Source of the DNA: Castor canadensis
Lineage: Eukaryota > Chordata > Mammalia > Rodentia > Castoridae
Assembly (NCBI RefSeq): GCF_047511655.1
Contig: NC_133392.1
Span: forward strand, 93,799,042 to 93,863,041
DNA: 64,000 nucleotides
Direction of reading: 5' to 3'
Positions 60,501-64,000 of this stretch are shown here, one piece after another. The notes beneath the pieces were generated by a model that was not told the origin of the DNA, ran no database searches, and worked only from the letters and a program-made list of their open reading frames with translations. Within the stretch, counting starts at the first letter, position 1; every line of letters begins with the position of its first letter. The translations under genes were made by a program, and so were the position numbers.

Positions 60501-63122
60501 TTTGAAATACTCATACATCAAATTCTCAGCATTCTGTCAGTAATAAAGAATGCCCTGCATACATGCATTTTTGACAGAAACATTATCTGGGCTAGTACAA
60601 AAGTCACATATAATGCATGTGCCTGCTCATATAAAGTAGACAACAATAGCTTTTCTAAATGTTCTCTGCTGAGTAAATTCATTATAAAGTTTTCAGAAGT
60701 CATGGAAAATTTCTGAAACTGTTTTGGAATAGGATGGAACGACCTAGAATGGAACATCTCTGGAGGACTTACAGGTAATCGGAACCAGCATAAAGCTAAG
60801 TGGTTAAGGAATATATAATAACTCTTATCTACTGGTGGCAGTTTTTGTCAACTAAGTAAAGTGTGAAAAGGGTATGCAAATGCTACAACACACTGTTTAA
60901 ACAATTGGAAAGTGAAAGGTGGAGGCAAAAAAAAAAAAAAAAAAAAAAAGCCAAGTAAGAAATGAATAAAATGGAAAGGAAACAAAGAGAAGAAAATGGG
61001 GAAGAAATAAGGAAATATACAACCCTACATAAGACTAGATTAGCTATAAAAATACCTTTTGCATTAAATTGTAATATTAGTTGAAACCAAGTAATTTATA
61101 GTGTGTCACTACTATACAGCATATAGGAATTAAAATTACTTCTATTCTTTAGTGAAGAGTGGTTTACACAGAAAAAAGCCATAGACTTATTTCTGCCTCG
61201 TGCAAACATCTAGAAAGGTAACAGCAAATTAATTACTGGGTTTATTTTTATTTTAAAGGACACAAACTTAAAAGAACAAATACTTCTCTGAGTATAGCTA
61301 TTTGCAAGTTTAGTGCACAATGTACAATACTTCTGGAGAACTGAAAAAGTAAAATTTTGAAAGTTAGATGTTCCAGAAGATATCCACATTTTCCTTTCTT
61401 AATCAGCGCAAGAAATTACTTAAGAGTCTGAAAATAATATTTGCTTAACACTGTTCTTGGTCTATACACTAGGTTACAGGAACTGGCTCCAGAAAGATCA
61501 TTCGTGGCAGCTCTGACTGATCCCACTGTTTGGGAATGGATGCTGTATTTCTTCTCTAATGTGAGGACAGAAACCATGCTGAATTCAAGTGAAAGGGACT
61601 TTGTGGAACAAAATTTTGGTTAGCTCAAAAGAATACAATGTTCCTCTAGTGGCACAGAAGAATGATAATGTAAAGCCACCAACACTACACAAGAGAAATG
61701 GAATAAAGATGAGTGCACTCAGTGGGCTTCCAGTCCTACAAATGTTATAGGAAATACTGAAAACATAAAAAGCATCCATTTCACAGGAACACAGGAACAC
61801 AGAGCCGGGATGAAAAGAAAAGAAAATCTGTGTTTGGCCTTTAATTGATACCACAAGAAGCCAATTATCAAAACTGTGGCAGAAGAGGTCAGAGAGTGTG
61901 CCTTCATAGTAAATATAAGAATGTGTTGCTACCATACTGGACATAGCATATCTATCAGCATCTGGCCCTTTGTTTTTTGTTGTTGTTTGTTTGAGACAGG
62001 GTCTCACTATGTTACGTTACTCAATACCCAGGCTGGCTCTGAATTCCTGGTCTAAAAGAATCCTCTTTCCCCAGTAGCTGGGATTACAGGCTCCAATTGG
62101 CTTTTTAGGGAAAAACTGTATATTAATTGTCTCAAATTAGTAAAAGTGTTTCTACAACACTTTCTTCAATGCCTGTGAACTAATGGGACATGATTCCTTT
62201 TCTCAATTTAAAAATAAGATACTATCAAGCTAGATTGTAAAAATTAAATAGTGTAGTTAAGCTTTTAAGTCATCTAAAATGTTACTTTTTCTATAGACTG
62301 TACAGAATCTAGCAGTATGAATTCTGAAACTGGAAGATAAACTAGACAGCATTAGATAATAGCTGAAGCCTATCTATAAAAAATTCAATTGAATTTTAAA
62401 TATTCCTCTGAAGGATCTCAAAAATGATGTTGCAAAATTAAAAGTGGAAAGATATACAAGACTGAATCAGATTCTTTTTTAAGCATTAAGATTTCAACAG
62501 TGGATCTGGGAAAGAAATATTCCCTTCAAGGATATGGAACAAAAAAGATATGGAACAAAAAAACCTTGCCTCAGTTTCTGCAATGGTAGCATTTACCAGG
62601 CACTAGGCACTACAGTTACCACGACAGCAGGTAGCCATTCAAGTAGCTCACGATTAAAACTGAAGTCAATTCCTTCTTTAGAAAACCGTGAGCCAAACCA
62701 ATTTGTCAGCAACTGGTATTGGGCAAAAGTACAGATTTCTATCTGCCCTATTGAATAGCTAATTCAAGTTTGTTTTCTGGAAAAACACTAGCCTTAAAAG
62801 CCAAACACTTAAGAACACAGACAGACACTTGGCCAGCATCACACTATGGCTTCCTTCCACACTTCATGAAGCTAATTGGAGTCCCGAGTCTGTTAGTGCT
62901 CTGCATGCATAATGGTTTTGTAGGCCATAAACATATGCTTCTTTCACATGTGTAGTCTTTCAGCATCAATGAGGAATGCTGGAGAATGTGAAAAATATAA
63001 ATTCATACTTACTGTAAGGAACACATTCATACTGGACTTCAAGATACTTGTATGTTCCAGGACATGGATCAGGAAATACATCTGACCCAGTAACTACTAT
63101 ACACTGTGTTCGATTGTTGCAC
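11272..63122 (-). CDS. ADGRL2: Adhesion GPCR latrophilin-2, 3' two thirds (22 exons joined)
   Basis: This is the whole coding span of the gene in the window; the exons are listed separately. Latrophilins are neuronal and endothelial surface receptors. Their lectin and olfactomedin domains bind teneurins and FLRT proteins across the synapse, and the GAIN domain self-cleaves at the GPS to expose a tethered agonist for the seven-helix part. The joined exons give lectin end, olfactomedin, Ser/Thr stalk, HormR, GAIN/GPS, 7TM and a long tail ending VTSL. All junctions are GT-AG and all phases agree: 4180 nt with every exon included, reading 1392 residues and a TAA. The upstream exons with the signal peptide and most of the lectin domain are outside the window. 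ADGRL1 and ADGRL3 were considered; the olfactomedin and tail sequences fit ADGRL2 better. Confidence 0.96.
12027..15375 (-). other. ADGRL2: Intron before the last ADGRL2 exon
   Basis: This 3.3-kb intron is AT-rich, with several short A runs and no recognisable SINE. The region 12980-13080 is more GC-rich, and 12979-13209 has a 76-codon plus-strand open frame without a recognisable domain. I see no further exon with good splice sites in the ADGRL2 frame. Confidence 0.6.
15376..15504 (-). CDS. ADGRL2: ADGRL2 tail exon, 129 nt, alternative cassette candidate
   Basis: It encodes [17 protein letters not shown]...VFNSP, 43 residues, phase 1 in and phase 1 out, so it can be skipped without a frameshift when the 97-nt exon is used. 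The acceptor is gctgtag/GAATGACTGG; its pyrimidine tract is made of a repeated GTTCT unit. The donor, CCAG/gtgtgc, is weak. The content matches a tail segment known from full-length latrophilin-2. Weak sites on both sides suggest regulated inclusion. Confidence 0.9.
15505..17164 (-). other. ADGRL2: ADGRL2 intron with microsatellites
   Basis: This intron carries the CAGAA pentanucleotide run at 15516-15540 and an AT-plus-T-rich tract near 15588-15625. The remainder is AT-rich unique-looking sequence with no other feature I can name. Confidence 0.6.
15516..15545 (+). repeat. CAGAA pentanucleotide microsatellite at a splice acceptor
   Basis: Five perfect CAGAA units occupy 15516-15540, followed by a broken unit. 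On the transcribed minus strand this is a TTCTG repeat that ends 11 nt before the exon at 15504, so it forms the polypyrimidine tract of that acceptor. Confidence 0.95.
17165..17261 (-). CDS. ADGRL2: ADGRL2 tail exon, 97 nt, frame-determining
   Basis: It encodes [20 protein letters not shown]...TLNQ, entered in phase 0 and left in phase 1. The acceptor (catactaatag/AGTCGAATAAG) has almost no pyrimidine tract, and the donor (AATCAAG/gtcagtt) is non-consensus, so it looks weakly spliced. Because 97 is not a multiple of 3, skipping it changes the frame and brings a stop within four codons whichever exon follows. It is basic at its start and rich in Ser after that. It belongs to the membrane-proximal cytoplasmic tail. 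Confidence 0.92.
17345..17655 (-). mobile_element. L1-type 3' end fragment
   Basis: A TTTA-rich start is followed by 'gtacattgtgacatttacaa', a long C- and T-rich stretch with 'ttcattccctcctccatcta', and 'ggtaccaaccccgccaag'. The composition and order recall an antisense rodent L1 3' untranslated region whose poly(A) is the TTTA run. The family is from memory, so the call is tentative. Confidence 0.45.
18072..18200 (-). CDS. ADGRL2: ADGRL2 exon after TM7: proximal cytoplasmic tail
   Basis: It encodes [20 protein letters not shown]...SSGTQ, 43 residues, phase 0 in and out. The acceptor is ccatgcag/GTACGAAAAG and the donor ACACAG/gtaacaaa. The Cys-rich [11 protein letters not shown] just after TM7 is a plausible palmitoylation site, as in many GPCR helix-8 regions. 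Ser and Thr then dominate. Reading on into the intron would add ten codons ([10 protein letters not shown]) before a stop, but no clear polyadenylation signal supports such an ending. Confidence 0.95.
18201..20751 (-). other. ADGRL2: ADGRL2 intron
   Basis: This 2.5-kb intron is AT-rich. I see no clear SINE, L1 or additional exon in it. Confidence 0.55.
20752..20920 (-). CDS. ADGRL2: ADGRL2 exon for TM6, extracellular loop 3 and TM7
   Basis: The acceptor is ttttttcag/GTCTTGGGTG and the donor CAAAAGAAA/gtaagtga; it enters in phase 2 and leaves in phase 0. It encodes [20 protein letters not shown] (TM6), a short outer loop INEETIVMA, and [20 protein letters not shown] (TM7) ending ALQKK. The Trp-rich TM6 and the FQG in TM7 are typical of adhesion GPCRs. 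Confidence 0.96.
20921..21567 (-). other. ADGRL2: ADGRL2 intron with a 28-nt perfect palindrome
   Basis: This 647-nt intron separates the 27-nt microexon from the TM6 exon. It contains the palindrome at 21276-21303 and otherwise AT-rich unique sequence. Confidence 0.7.
21276..21303. repeat. Perfect 28-nt palindrome
   Basis: The sequence TGTGGTATACTCAT is followed directly by its exact reverse complement with no spacer. As RNA it would form a short stable hairpin, and as DNA a dyad for a dimeric factor. It lies 264 nt after the donor of the 27-nt microexon. Confidence 0.95.
21568..21594 (-). CDS. ADGRL2: ADGRL2 27-nt microexon in the third intracellular loop
   Basis: Read as CTATGAAG...ATCAA, it adds [10 protein letters not shown] after the 45-nt exon (or [10 protein letters not shown] on its own), phase 2 in and out. 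The acceptor is ataatgctttctag/CTATG and the donor ATCAA/gtaagat. The intron end has UGC ten nt before the exon and a second UGC further up, behind a pyrimidine run; this is the layout of neural SRRM4-type microexons. The acidic insert sits just before TM6, where G proteins and arrestins contact the receptor. The NNYRV...[10 protein letters not shown] insert is known from latrophilin isoforms. Confidence 0.88.
21879..21923 (-). CDS. ADGRL2: ADGRL2 45-nt alternative exon in the third intracellular loop
   Basis: It encodes [16 protein letters not shown] (first codon split), phase 2 in and out. The acceptor is catctacaccag/TAATTACC, after a long pyrimidine tract; the donor is CCTGG/gtaaggt. Skipping or joining it directly to the TM6 exon keeps the frame and gives ...DLPGSWVLG. 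A strong hairpin lies 39 nt upstream of the acceptor. The sequence matches a known latrophilin loop-3 insert, so exon identity is secure. Confidence 0.9.
21963..21996 (-). promoter_or_regulatory. ADGRL2: 15-bp hairpin upstream of the 45-nt exon
   Basis: On the pre-mRNA strand AAGAGAGAGA GCTAA pairs with TTAGC A TCTCTCTCTT: ten plus five base pairs with one bulged base and a UCU loop. It ends 39 nt before the acceptor at 21923. It pairs away part of the pyrimidine-rich region and a branchpoint-like CUAAU. Confidence 0.75.
22748..22839 (-). CDS. ADGRL2: ADGRL2 exon for the end of TM5 and intracellular loop 3
   Basis: The acceptor is tataacag/CTAAATATT and the donor AACATTAA/gtaagta; phase 0 in, phase 2 out. 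It encodes [20 protein letters not shown] and then [10 protein letters not shown]. The first part is the inner half of TM5 and the second the basic third loop. The phase-2 exit is what allows the 45- and 27-nt exons to be added in any combination. Confidence 0.95.
23718..23936 (+). repeat. B1-ID fused SINE
   Basis: The left part is 7SL/B1-like: GCCAGTGCTGGTGGCTCACA, 'cctgcaatcctagctgcttg', 'gaggccagcctaggcaaata'. The right part is ID-like: 'gaaggtgtggctcaagtggc', 'cctgagctcaaactccagc'. Such dimers occur in non-murid rodents. Confidence 0.85.
24510..24554 (+). repeat. CA microsatellite
   Basis: About 18 CA units are followed by broken CACTCA units. It is probably length-polymorphic. Confidence 0.95.
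25640..25755 (+). repeat. MIR SINE fragment
   Basis: The pattern 'gattacttagctagcagcta', 'ggcagagctgagagtcaata' and 'gtctggctccacagcccac' follows the 3' half of MIR. Confidence 0.65.
28316..28450. promoter_or_regulatory. Candidate conserved regulatory block
   Basis: The stretch packs homeodomain-type ATTA sites (AATTAATTATTAATGA), E-boxes (CAGATG, CAAATG), a GATA-like GATAA and a CRE-like TGACGTGTCA within about 130 bp. It has higher sequence complexity than the surrounding intron. This is pattern recognition only; no alignment was made. Confidence 0.25.
30353..30419 (-). CDS. ADGRL2: ADGRL2 exon for extracellular loop 2 and start of TM5
   Basis: The acceptor is catgacag/TTGCTGG and the donor ATTCTG/gtaaac; phase 2 in, phase 0 out. 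It encodes [20 protein letters not shown] and IL. The Cys is the loop-2 cysteine expected to bond to the top of TM3, and WSFIGP begins TM5. Confidence 0.95.
30420..31683 (-). other. ADGRL2: ADGRL2 intron
   Basis: It is 1.26 kb and AT-rich. No repeat family is recognised. The part 31250-31400 is more GC-rich and complex but not interpretable by eye. Confidence 0.5.
31684..31904 (-). CDS. ADGRL2: ADGRL2 exon for TM3, intracellular loop 2 and TM4
   Basis: The acceptor is cctttgcag/ATTGCATG and the donor AAAAAGC/gtaagta; phase 0 in, phase 2 out. It encodes [20 protein letters not shown] (TM3 with the conserved Cys near its top), [16 protein letters not shown], loop 2 ESEYSRKKY, and [19 protein letters not shown] (TM4). 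A minus-strand open frame extends beyond the acceptor into the intron; the splice site, not that Met, sets the start. Confidence 0.96.
31905..32775 (-). other. ADGRL2: ADGRL2 intron
   Basis: This 871-nt AT-rich intron shows no repeat or exon that I can name. Confidence 0.5.
32776..32985 (-). CDS. ADGRL2: ADGRL2 exon for TM1, intracellular loop 1 and TM2
   Basis: The acceptor is gtttttcag/TATAAAGATG and the donor AAATACACG/gtaagc; phase 0 both sides. It begins [10 protein letters not shown], the last part of the tethered-agonist segment, then TM1 ([20 protein letters not shown]), loop 1 [14 protein letters not shown] and TM2 ([16 protein letters not shown]). The last codon is ACG (Thr), where I recall Ala in human latrophilin-2. 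Confidence 0.96.
33675..33848 (-). CDS. ADGRL2: ADGRL2 exon with the GPS autoproteolysis site
   Basis: The acceptor is tttcccag/CCTGACAATT and the donor AATTGCA/gtacgtat; phase 0 both sides, 58 residues. It carries the core of the GPS: Cys 9, Trp 12, Trp 23, Cys 28, then [12 protein letters not shown] with Cys 40 and 42. Cleavage is expected between Leu 45 and Thr 46 of the exon. The following TNFAILMA is the tethered agonist that activates adhesion GPCRs. N-glycosylation motifs NCS, NYS and NKT are present. All catalytic residues (His-Leu-Thr) are intact. Confidence 0.97.
33905..34090. repeat. Long imperfect inverted repeat, possible non-autonomous DNA element
   Basis: Arms at about 33919-33966 and 34027-34084 are reverse complements. 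There is an 18-bp perfect core (ATGTTTCGGACTATAAAG at 33949-33966 with its complement at 34027-34044), an 11-bp match GGTAATTTAGA (33927-33937 with 34057-34067) and GTGTAAAA at the ends. About 60 nt separate the arms. It lies in the intron between the GPS exon and the preceding GAIN exon. Confidence 0.85.
34930..35135 (-). CDS. ADGRL2: ADGRL2 exon of the GAIN domain
   Basis: The acceptor is accttcctag/GGCTTGCAAAG and the donor ACATTGAT/gtaagtt; phase 1 in, phase 0 out. It encodes [20 protein letters not shown], then [20 protein letters not shown] and [20 protein letters not shown], ending TLPHID. These are beta strands of GAIN subdomain B, with N-glycosylation motifs NAT and NST. Confidence 0.95.
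35136..35430 (-). other. ADGRL2: ADGRL2 intron with a purine/pyrimidine tract
   Basis: This 295-nt intron has a strongly purine-rich plus strand at 35338-35400, which is a C- and T-rich tract in the pre-mRNA about 30-90 nt after the upstream donor. Confidence 0.75.
35431..35556 (-). CDS. ADGRL2: ADGRL2 exon of the GAIN domain
   Basis: The acceptor is ctcttacag/TTCTGGAAG and the donor AGGAATG/gtaagat; phase 1 in and out, 42 residues. It encodes [40 protein letters not shown] and RN. It fits the first strands of GAIN subdomain B. Confidence 0.95.
36380..36592 (+). repeat. B1-ID fused SINE
   Basis: The B1 part reads 'ggctcatgcctgtaatccta' and 'gttcaaggccaacccaggca'. The ID part reads 'ctggagatgtggctcaagca' and 'gccctgagttcaaacttaag'. 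It has the same architecture as the copy at 23718. Confidence 0.85.
36809..36967 (+). repeat. B1 SINE with poly(A) tail
   Basis: It reads GCCAGGCATGGTGGTGGCTC, then 'taggaggctgagtaggctga', then 'agcaagaccctgtctc', followed by an A run of about 23. This is a 7SL-derived monomer, and its intact tail suggests a fairly young copy. Confidence 0.85.
37950..39900 (+). mobile_element. Decayed L1 sequence, interrupted by a B1
   Basis: The stretch is A-rich on the plus strand with traces of L1 ORF2 3' sequence. These include 'caatccctcaaggagtaagg', an internal 'aacagattattcaaaagaaa', and 'gggaactgcaaattaaaaca' followed by 'gccagtgagaaggcaactg'. Frames are fully broken. An antisense B1 interrupts it at 38258. 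The family and limits are uncertain. Confidence 0.4.
38258..38374 (-). repeat. Antisense B1 SINE
   Basis: It reads 'ttgagaacagggtctctctt', 'cagccaaggctgatctggag' and 'gggattacaggcatactcta' on the plus strand, the reverse of B1. Confidence 0.75.
39927..39949 (+). repeat. AATG tetranucleotide run
   Basis: About five perfect AATG units. Confidence 0.9.
40105..40205 (+). repeat. B1-like SINE fragment
   Basis: It reads 'cctgagtccaggaggtcgag', 'gccagcctgcgtaacttgg' and ends A-rich. The 5' half of the element is missing. Confidence 0.6.
41112..41432 (-). repeat. Composite SINE: two B1-like units and an ID-like unit, antisense
   Basis: On the plus strand the order is a reverse ID-like unit ('gctggggtttgaactcatgg', 'gtaggcaggtgctctaccac'), a reverse B1-like unit ('aaggccagcctggacttcca', 'atgccaggtgcacaaccatg') and a second reverse B1-like unit ('gggtgggcttggagccccaa', 'agctaggattaaaggtgtga'). 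The three read as one block without inserted sequence, so it is either a trimeric SINE family or nested copies. Confidence 0.65.
41850..42560 (+). mobile_element. L1 3' end fragment (old mammalian L1)
   Basis: It has the run of motifs found at the 3' end of L1 ORF2 and its UTR. These are 'aaatccacaatgagatgtga', 'actggagaggatgtggagtt', 'tacaatggaattatacttag', 'actgtatgattccattcaaa', then 'tcagtggttggttgcctgg'. Frames are broken, and parts of the usual order are deleted. Confidence 0.75.
44304..44487 (-). CDS. ADGRL2: ADGRL2 exon at the start of the GAIN domain
   Basis: The acceptor is ggatgcag/GCAATTGTTG and the donor AATATTG/gtaagtg; phase 0 in, phase 1 out, 61 full codons. It encodes [40 protein letters not shown] and [20 protein letters not shown], ending I. 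These are the helices of GAIN subdomain A. The in-frame ATG just upstream of the splice site is intronic. Confidence 0.95.
44488..47298 (-). other. ADGRL2: ADGRL2 intron
   Basis: This 2.8-kb intron contains an AAAC run near 45057-45085. The part 45830-45990 has an octamer-like ATTTGCAT and dense AT-rich motif-like sequence without repeat character. Nothing else is identified. Confidence 0.5.
45057..45085 (+). repeat. AAAC/AAAAAC simple repeat
   Basis: Tandem AAAC units, becoming AAAAAAC. Confidence 0.9.
47299..47337 (-). CDS. ADGRL2: ADGRL2 39-nt exon of the GAIN domain
   Basis: It encodes exactly 13 residues, [13 protein letters not shown], phase 0 both sides. The acceptor is tttacttaaaag/CTCCAAAAAC and the donor CTTAAG/gtatctct. 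It lies between the exon ending RSYNK and the exon starting AIVDT, so its removal is in frame. I recall the peptide from full-length latrophilin-2, which makes its identity firm. The insert is basic and carries one Cys. Confidence 0.92.
47338..48158 (-). other. ADGRL2: ADGRL2 intron with a G-rich template tract
   Basis: This 821-nt intron has a G-run cluster on the plus strand at 47960-47991 (C-rich in the pre-mRNA), about 170-200 nt after the upstream donor. Confidence 0.7.
47960..47991 (+). promoter_or_regulatory. Potential G-quadruplex on the template strand
   Basis: GGGG, GGG, GGGGGG and GGGGGG runs occur within 32 nt, with a longest loop of nine bases. The ADGRL2 pre-mRNA has the C-rich complement, a possible poly(C)-binding protein site. 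Confidence 0.55.
48159..48344 (-). CDS. ADGRL2: ADGRL2 exon linking HormR to the GAIN domain
   Basis: The acceptor is accattccag/ATCAGAAGTG and the donor AACAAG/gtaggaag; phase 0 both sides, 62 residues. It encodes [40 protein letters not shown] and [20 protein letters not shown], then NK. It is helical and forms the first part of GAIN subdomain A. Confidence 0.96.
48345..49163 (-). other. ADGRL2: ADGRL2 intron
   Basis: 819 nt, AT-rich; nothing further recognised. Confidence 0.5.
49164..49267 (-). CDS. ADGRL2: ADGRL2 exon of the hormone-receptor motif
   Basis: The acceptor is tctgttgtag/GAACTGCC and the donor CAGAAG/gttggttg; phase 1 in, phase 0 out. It encodes [20 protein letters not shown] and [14 protein letters not shown]. 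The Cys and Trp spacing (LC, GTW, NCT, HW) is the second half of the HormR domain; NCT is a glycosylation motif. Confidence 0.95.
49702..49735 (+). repeat. 34-bp direct repeat, copy 1
   Basis: It matches 51991-52024 in the same orientation over 34 bases with one difference (TTCACTAG here, TTCGCTAG there). The flanks do not match. No known family was recognised. Confidence 0.9.
49842..50135 (-). CDS. ADGRL2: ADGRL2 exon of the Ser/Thr stalk and start of HormR
   Basis: The acceptor is ttttccatag/TGCCTACCAC and the donor ACAAGAG/gtatttc; phase 1 in and out, 98 codons. The first about 65 residues ([15 protein letters not shown]...) are Ser/Thr/Pro-rich and probably O-glycosylated. The rest, [20 protein letters not shown] and [11 protein letters not shown], starts the HormR domain. 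Reading through the donor gives a short false tail. Confidence 0.95.
51262..51349 (+). repeat. ID-like SINE with A-rich tail
   Basis: It reads GGGCTGTGGAGTGGCTTAAG, 'accagcctagcaagcatgaa', 'gccctgaggtcaaaacacag' and ends in an A run. It is the best-preserved ID-like copy in the window. Confidence 0.85.
51991..52024 (+). repeat. 34-bp direct repeat, copy 2
   Basis: Same-orientation partner of 49702-49735 with one mismatch at a CpG, which is kept here and changed to CA in copy 1. Confidence 0.9.
52430..52575 (+). repeat. MIR SINE fragment
   Basis: It reads 'gagcatcttatttaaccttt', 'cctttcacagatatggaaac' and 'gagaaattaagtgatttgtt', which is MIR order. Confidence 0.65.
53774..53870 (-). repeat. 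Antisense B1 SINE
   Basis: A T run is followed by 'gagacaaggtctcactgtgt', 'agcctaggctggtcttaaac' and 'tcctcctgctttgcctccta'. It is a 5'-truncated B1 read from its tail. Confidence 0.85.
56106..56906 (-). CDS. ADGRL2: ADGRL2 olfactomedin-domain exon
   Basis: The acceptor is gactgttag/TTTTTGTGTG and the donor GCCCAAG/gtaagaaa; 801 nt, phase 1 in and out. It encodes [20 protein letters not shown] through [60 protein letters not shown] and [20 protein letters not shown], to PDPAQ. This is a whole olfactomedin beta-propeller, the FLRT-binding head. The GTLKAIV start separates it from latrophilin-1 and -3. The first residue is Ile when the 15-nt microexon is skipped and Val when it is used. A Met soon after the start is internal, not a translation start. 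Confidence 0.97.
56907..57827 (-). other. ADGRL2: ADGRL2 intron after the 15-nt microexon
   Basis: This 921-nt intron holds the G-rich plus-strand tract at 57745-57769. Otherwise it is unique AT-rich sequence. Confidence 0.6.
57745..57769 (+). promoter_or_regulatory. G-quadruplex motif on the template strand next to the microexon
   Basis: GGGG-AAA-GGGG-A-GGG-A-GGG is a perfect four-run motif on the plus strand. In the pre-mRNA it is a C- and T-rich tract 59-83 nt after the microexon donor at 57827, a place where PTB or poly(C)-binding proteins could act on microexon inclusion. Confidence 0.6.
57828..57842 (-). CDS. ADGRL2: ADGRL2 15-nt microexon (KVEQK insert)
   Basis: The exon AAGTGGAGCAAAAAG is bounded by cttaaaatag and gtaaataa. 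With the split codons it inserts KVEQK between the lectin end (VPY) and the olfactomedin start (VFVCPG). The same pentapeptide is known as splice site A of latrophilin-1, where it weakens teneurin binding. The acceptor lacks a normal pyrimidine tract next to AG; instead a pyrimidine run lies further up, and a UGC begins 12 nt before the exon. It is 15 nt, phase 1 in and out. Confidence 0.9.
60927..60949 (+). repeat. Isolated A23 run
   Basis: A pure A tract without a recognisable SINE body upstream; possibly the tail of a heavily decayed retrocopy. Confidence 0.9.
61979..62097 (-). repeat. Antisense B1 SINE
   Basis: It reads 'ttgtttgagacagggtctca', 'ccaggctggctctgaattcc' and 'gctgggattacaggctccaa' on the plus strand, with a short insertion after the first part. 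Confidence 0.85.
63013..63122 (-). CDS. ADGRL2: ADGRL2 exon with the end of the rhamnose-binding lectin domain (first in window)
   Basis: The acceptor is gttttacag/GTGCAACAAT and the donor CCTTACA/gtaagta; phase 2 in, phase 1 out. It encodes [36 protein letters not shown]. This is the C-terminal part of the SUEL-type lectin domain, the teneurin-binding module, with the conserved [16 protein letters not shown] block. The split codon at the 3' end becomes Ile or Lys depending on microexon use. The preceding exon is outside the window. Confidence 0.96.
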
Positions 63123-64000
63123 CTGTAAAACAGAATGAATCAAACTTGTGTAATGTAATTTGTTAATTTTTACTTAAGAAATATAATATAGAATTGACTC
63201 ATATTTTCTTCAAGCAAGCAGAAGCATAAAATATTCAACTGATATTAGGTTATTGTACATTATTAAACAGCTATAAAAGTCCTATTTTATATTATAATCT
63301 CTGCATTATTGGCTAATTTTTACTAGAAATACACAGAAAATGGTTGATAGTTCCCTATTGTTATACTATACATTTTAATTTGAAATGTTTATATATATTC
63401 AATATGTACTGGTGTAGGGGGTATTTACCAGGCTATACTAGGATATCTTACAAATTAAAATTAAAATTTTTTTGAAAAAGTTAATATGACTGAACAGAAC
63501 ATGAGTCATAACCTTAATAAAGGAGCGGAAAGTTTTGACTATATATTAAAACAAACACGGCAATAGGTTTTTAAGTTTATCCTCTACATCCAGTTTTGGG
63601 TTAAATTTTCTGTTATAGGCACTGCATACATTTTTGGACACCCAATACCAAGTTAGTAGATATCTTCTTTTTCTTATTGTTTTCCTAGTATTGGGGATCA
63701 AACTTAAGACTTCAAACTAGTTCTCACTTACATATTATGGCTTGCATAAATTTCAGGATGCATTAAAAGTCTTTAGCCTAGTGTCTGGCACATAATGAAT
63801 CTGTAAACACTGCTTTTACTTTTCACAGATCTATGTGCTTGTACTATGAATGATACAACCATGCACAGTAGGTTCTTCTAAATCATCACTCTCTGAAATT
63901 TAATGCTAAAAACAATGTCACTAACACGATACCTAAAATGTCCTATATATTACTCTGTGGAAGTATTTAGTTTTTGTTGCTGCATTAAGTTATTAAGAAT
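63123..64000 (-). other. ADGRL2: Partial ADGRL2 intron at the window end
   Basis: The intron continues past 64000. Near 63670-63730 'tagtattggggatcaaactt' is a possible antisense ID-like relic. Nothing else was recognised. Confidence 0.5.

Larger units (their letters stand above)
57843..63012 (-). other. ADGRL2: ADGRL2 intron (5.2 kb) before the microexon
   Basis: It contains an isolated A23 run at 60927-60949 and an antisense B1 at 61979. The rest is AT-rich with nothing recognisable. Confidence 0.55.

Noticed and set aside
1..64000. CRISPR arrays, operons, tRNA genes or other prokaryotic or organelle features
   Set aside because: Introns, SINEs and L1 remnants show nuclear mammalian DNA; the tRNA-like sequences are SINE-derived and do not form complete tRNAs.

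Overview
The window is vertebrate, specifically mammalian, nuclear DNA. It is AT-rich, has small GT-AG exons separated by kilobase-scale introns, and carries mammalian repeats. Almost all of it is one protein-coding gene on the minus strand: the 3' two thirds of the adhesion G-protein-coupled receptor latrophilin-2 (ADGRL2, formerly LPHN2). The paralogue was chosen from the olfactomedin-domain sequence (for example [17 protein letters not shown]), which fits latrophilin-2 better than latrophilin-1 or -3 as I remember them. SINEs of the B1, ID-like and fused B1-ID type point to a rodent outside the mouse/rat group. Their consensus looks most like a castorimorph such as beaver, but that species guess is from memory and tentative.

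Reading the minus strand from high to low coordinates, I find 22 coding exons. They are the end of the rhamnose-binding lectin domain (63013-63122), a 15-nt microexon (57828-57842), the olfactomedin domain in one 801-nt exon (56106-56906), a Ser/Thr-rich stalk plus hormone-receptor motif (49164-50135), the GAIN domain with its GPS cleavage site (33675-48344), the seven transmembrane helices (20752-32985), and a long cytoplasmic tail ending in the PDZ-binding motif VTSL (11272-18200). With all exons included they join without a frame break into 4180 nt, or 1392 complete codons plus stop after the split first codon. The copy therefore looks intact and functional. The promoter, signal peptide and the start of the lectin domain lie beyond 64000.

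The most interesting content is the alternative-splicing circuitry. There are in-frame microexons of 15, 27, 39 and 45 nt. Two of them (15 and 27 nt) have a UGC close to the 3' splice site behind a pyrimidine tract, as in neural SRRM4-dependent microexons. A 15-bp RNA hairpin sits just upstream of the 45-nt exon in the third intracellular loop region, and a perfect 28-nt palindrome lies in the same cluster. A 97-nt exon in the tail acts as a frame switch: skipping it gives an immediate stop and removes the PDZ-binding tail. The next exon uses a pentanucleotide microsatellite as its polypyrimidine tract.

The 3' UTR probably runs from 11271 to near 9020. Positions 1 to about 9000 are downstream flanking DNA with no supported gene. 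They hold MIR and ID-like SINEs, a TA/CA microsatellite, and a 3'-truncated, tailless 7SL RNA retrocopy with perfect 15-bp target-site duplications. Introns contain old L1 pieces, B1 and ID-like SINEs, MIRs, simple repeats and several stretches that look like conserved regulatory DNA. No tRNA gene, CRISPR array, operon or other prokaryotic feature was seen.
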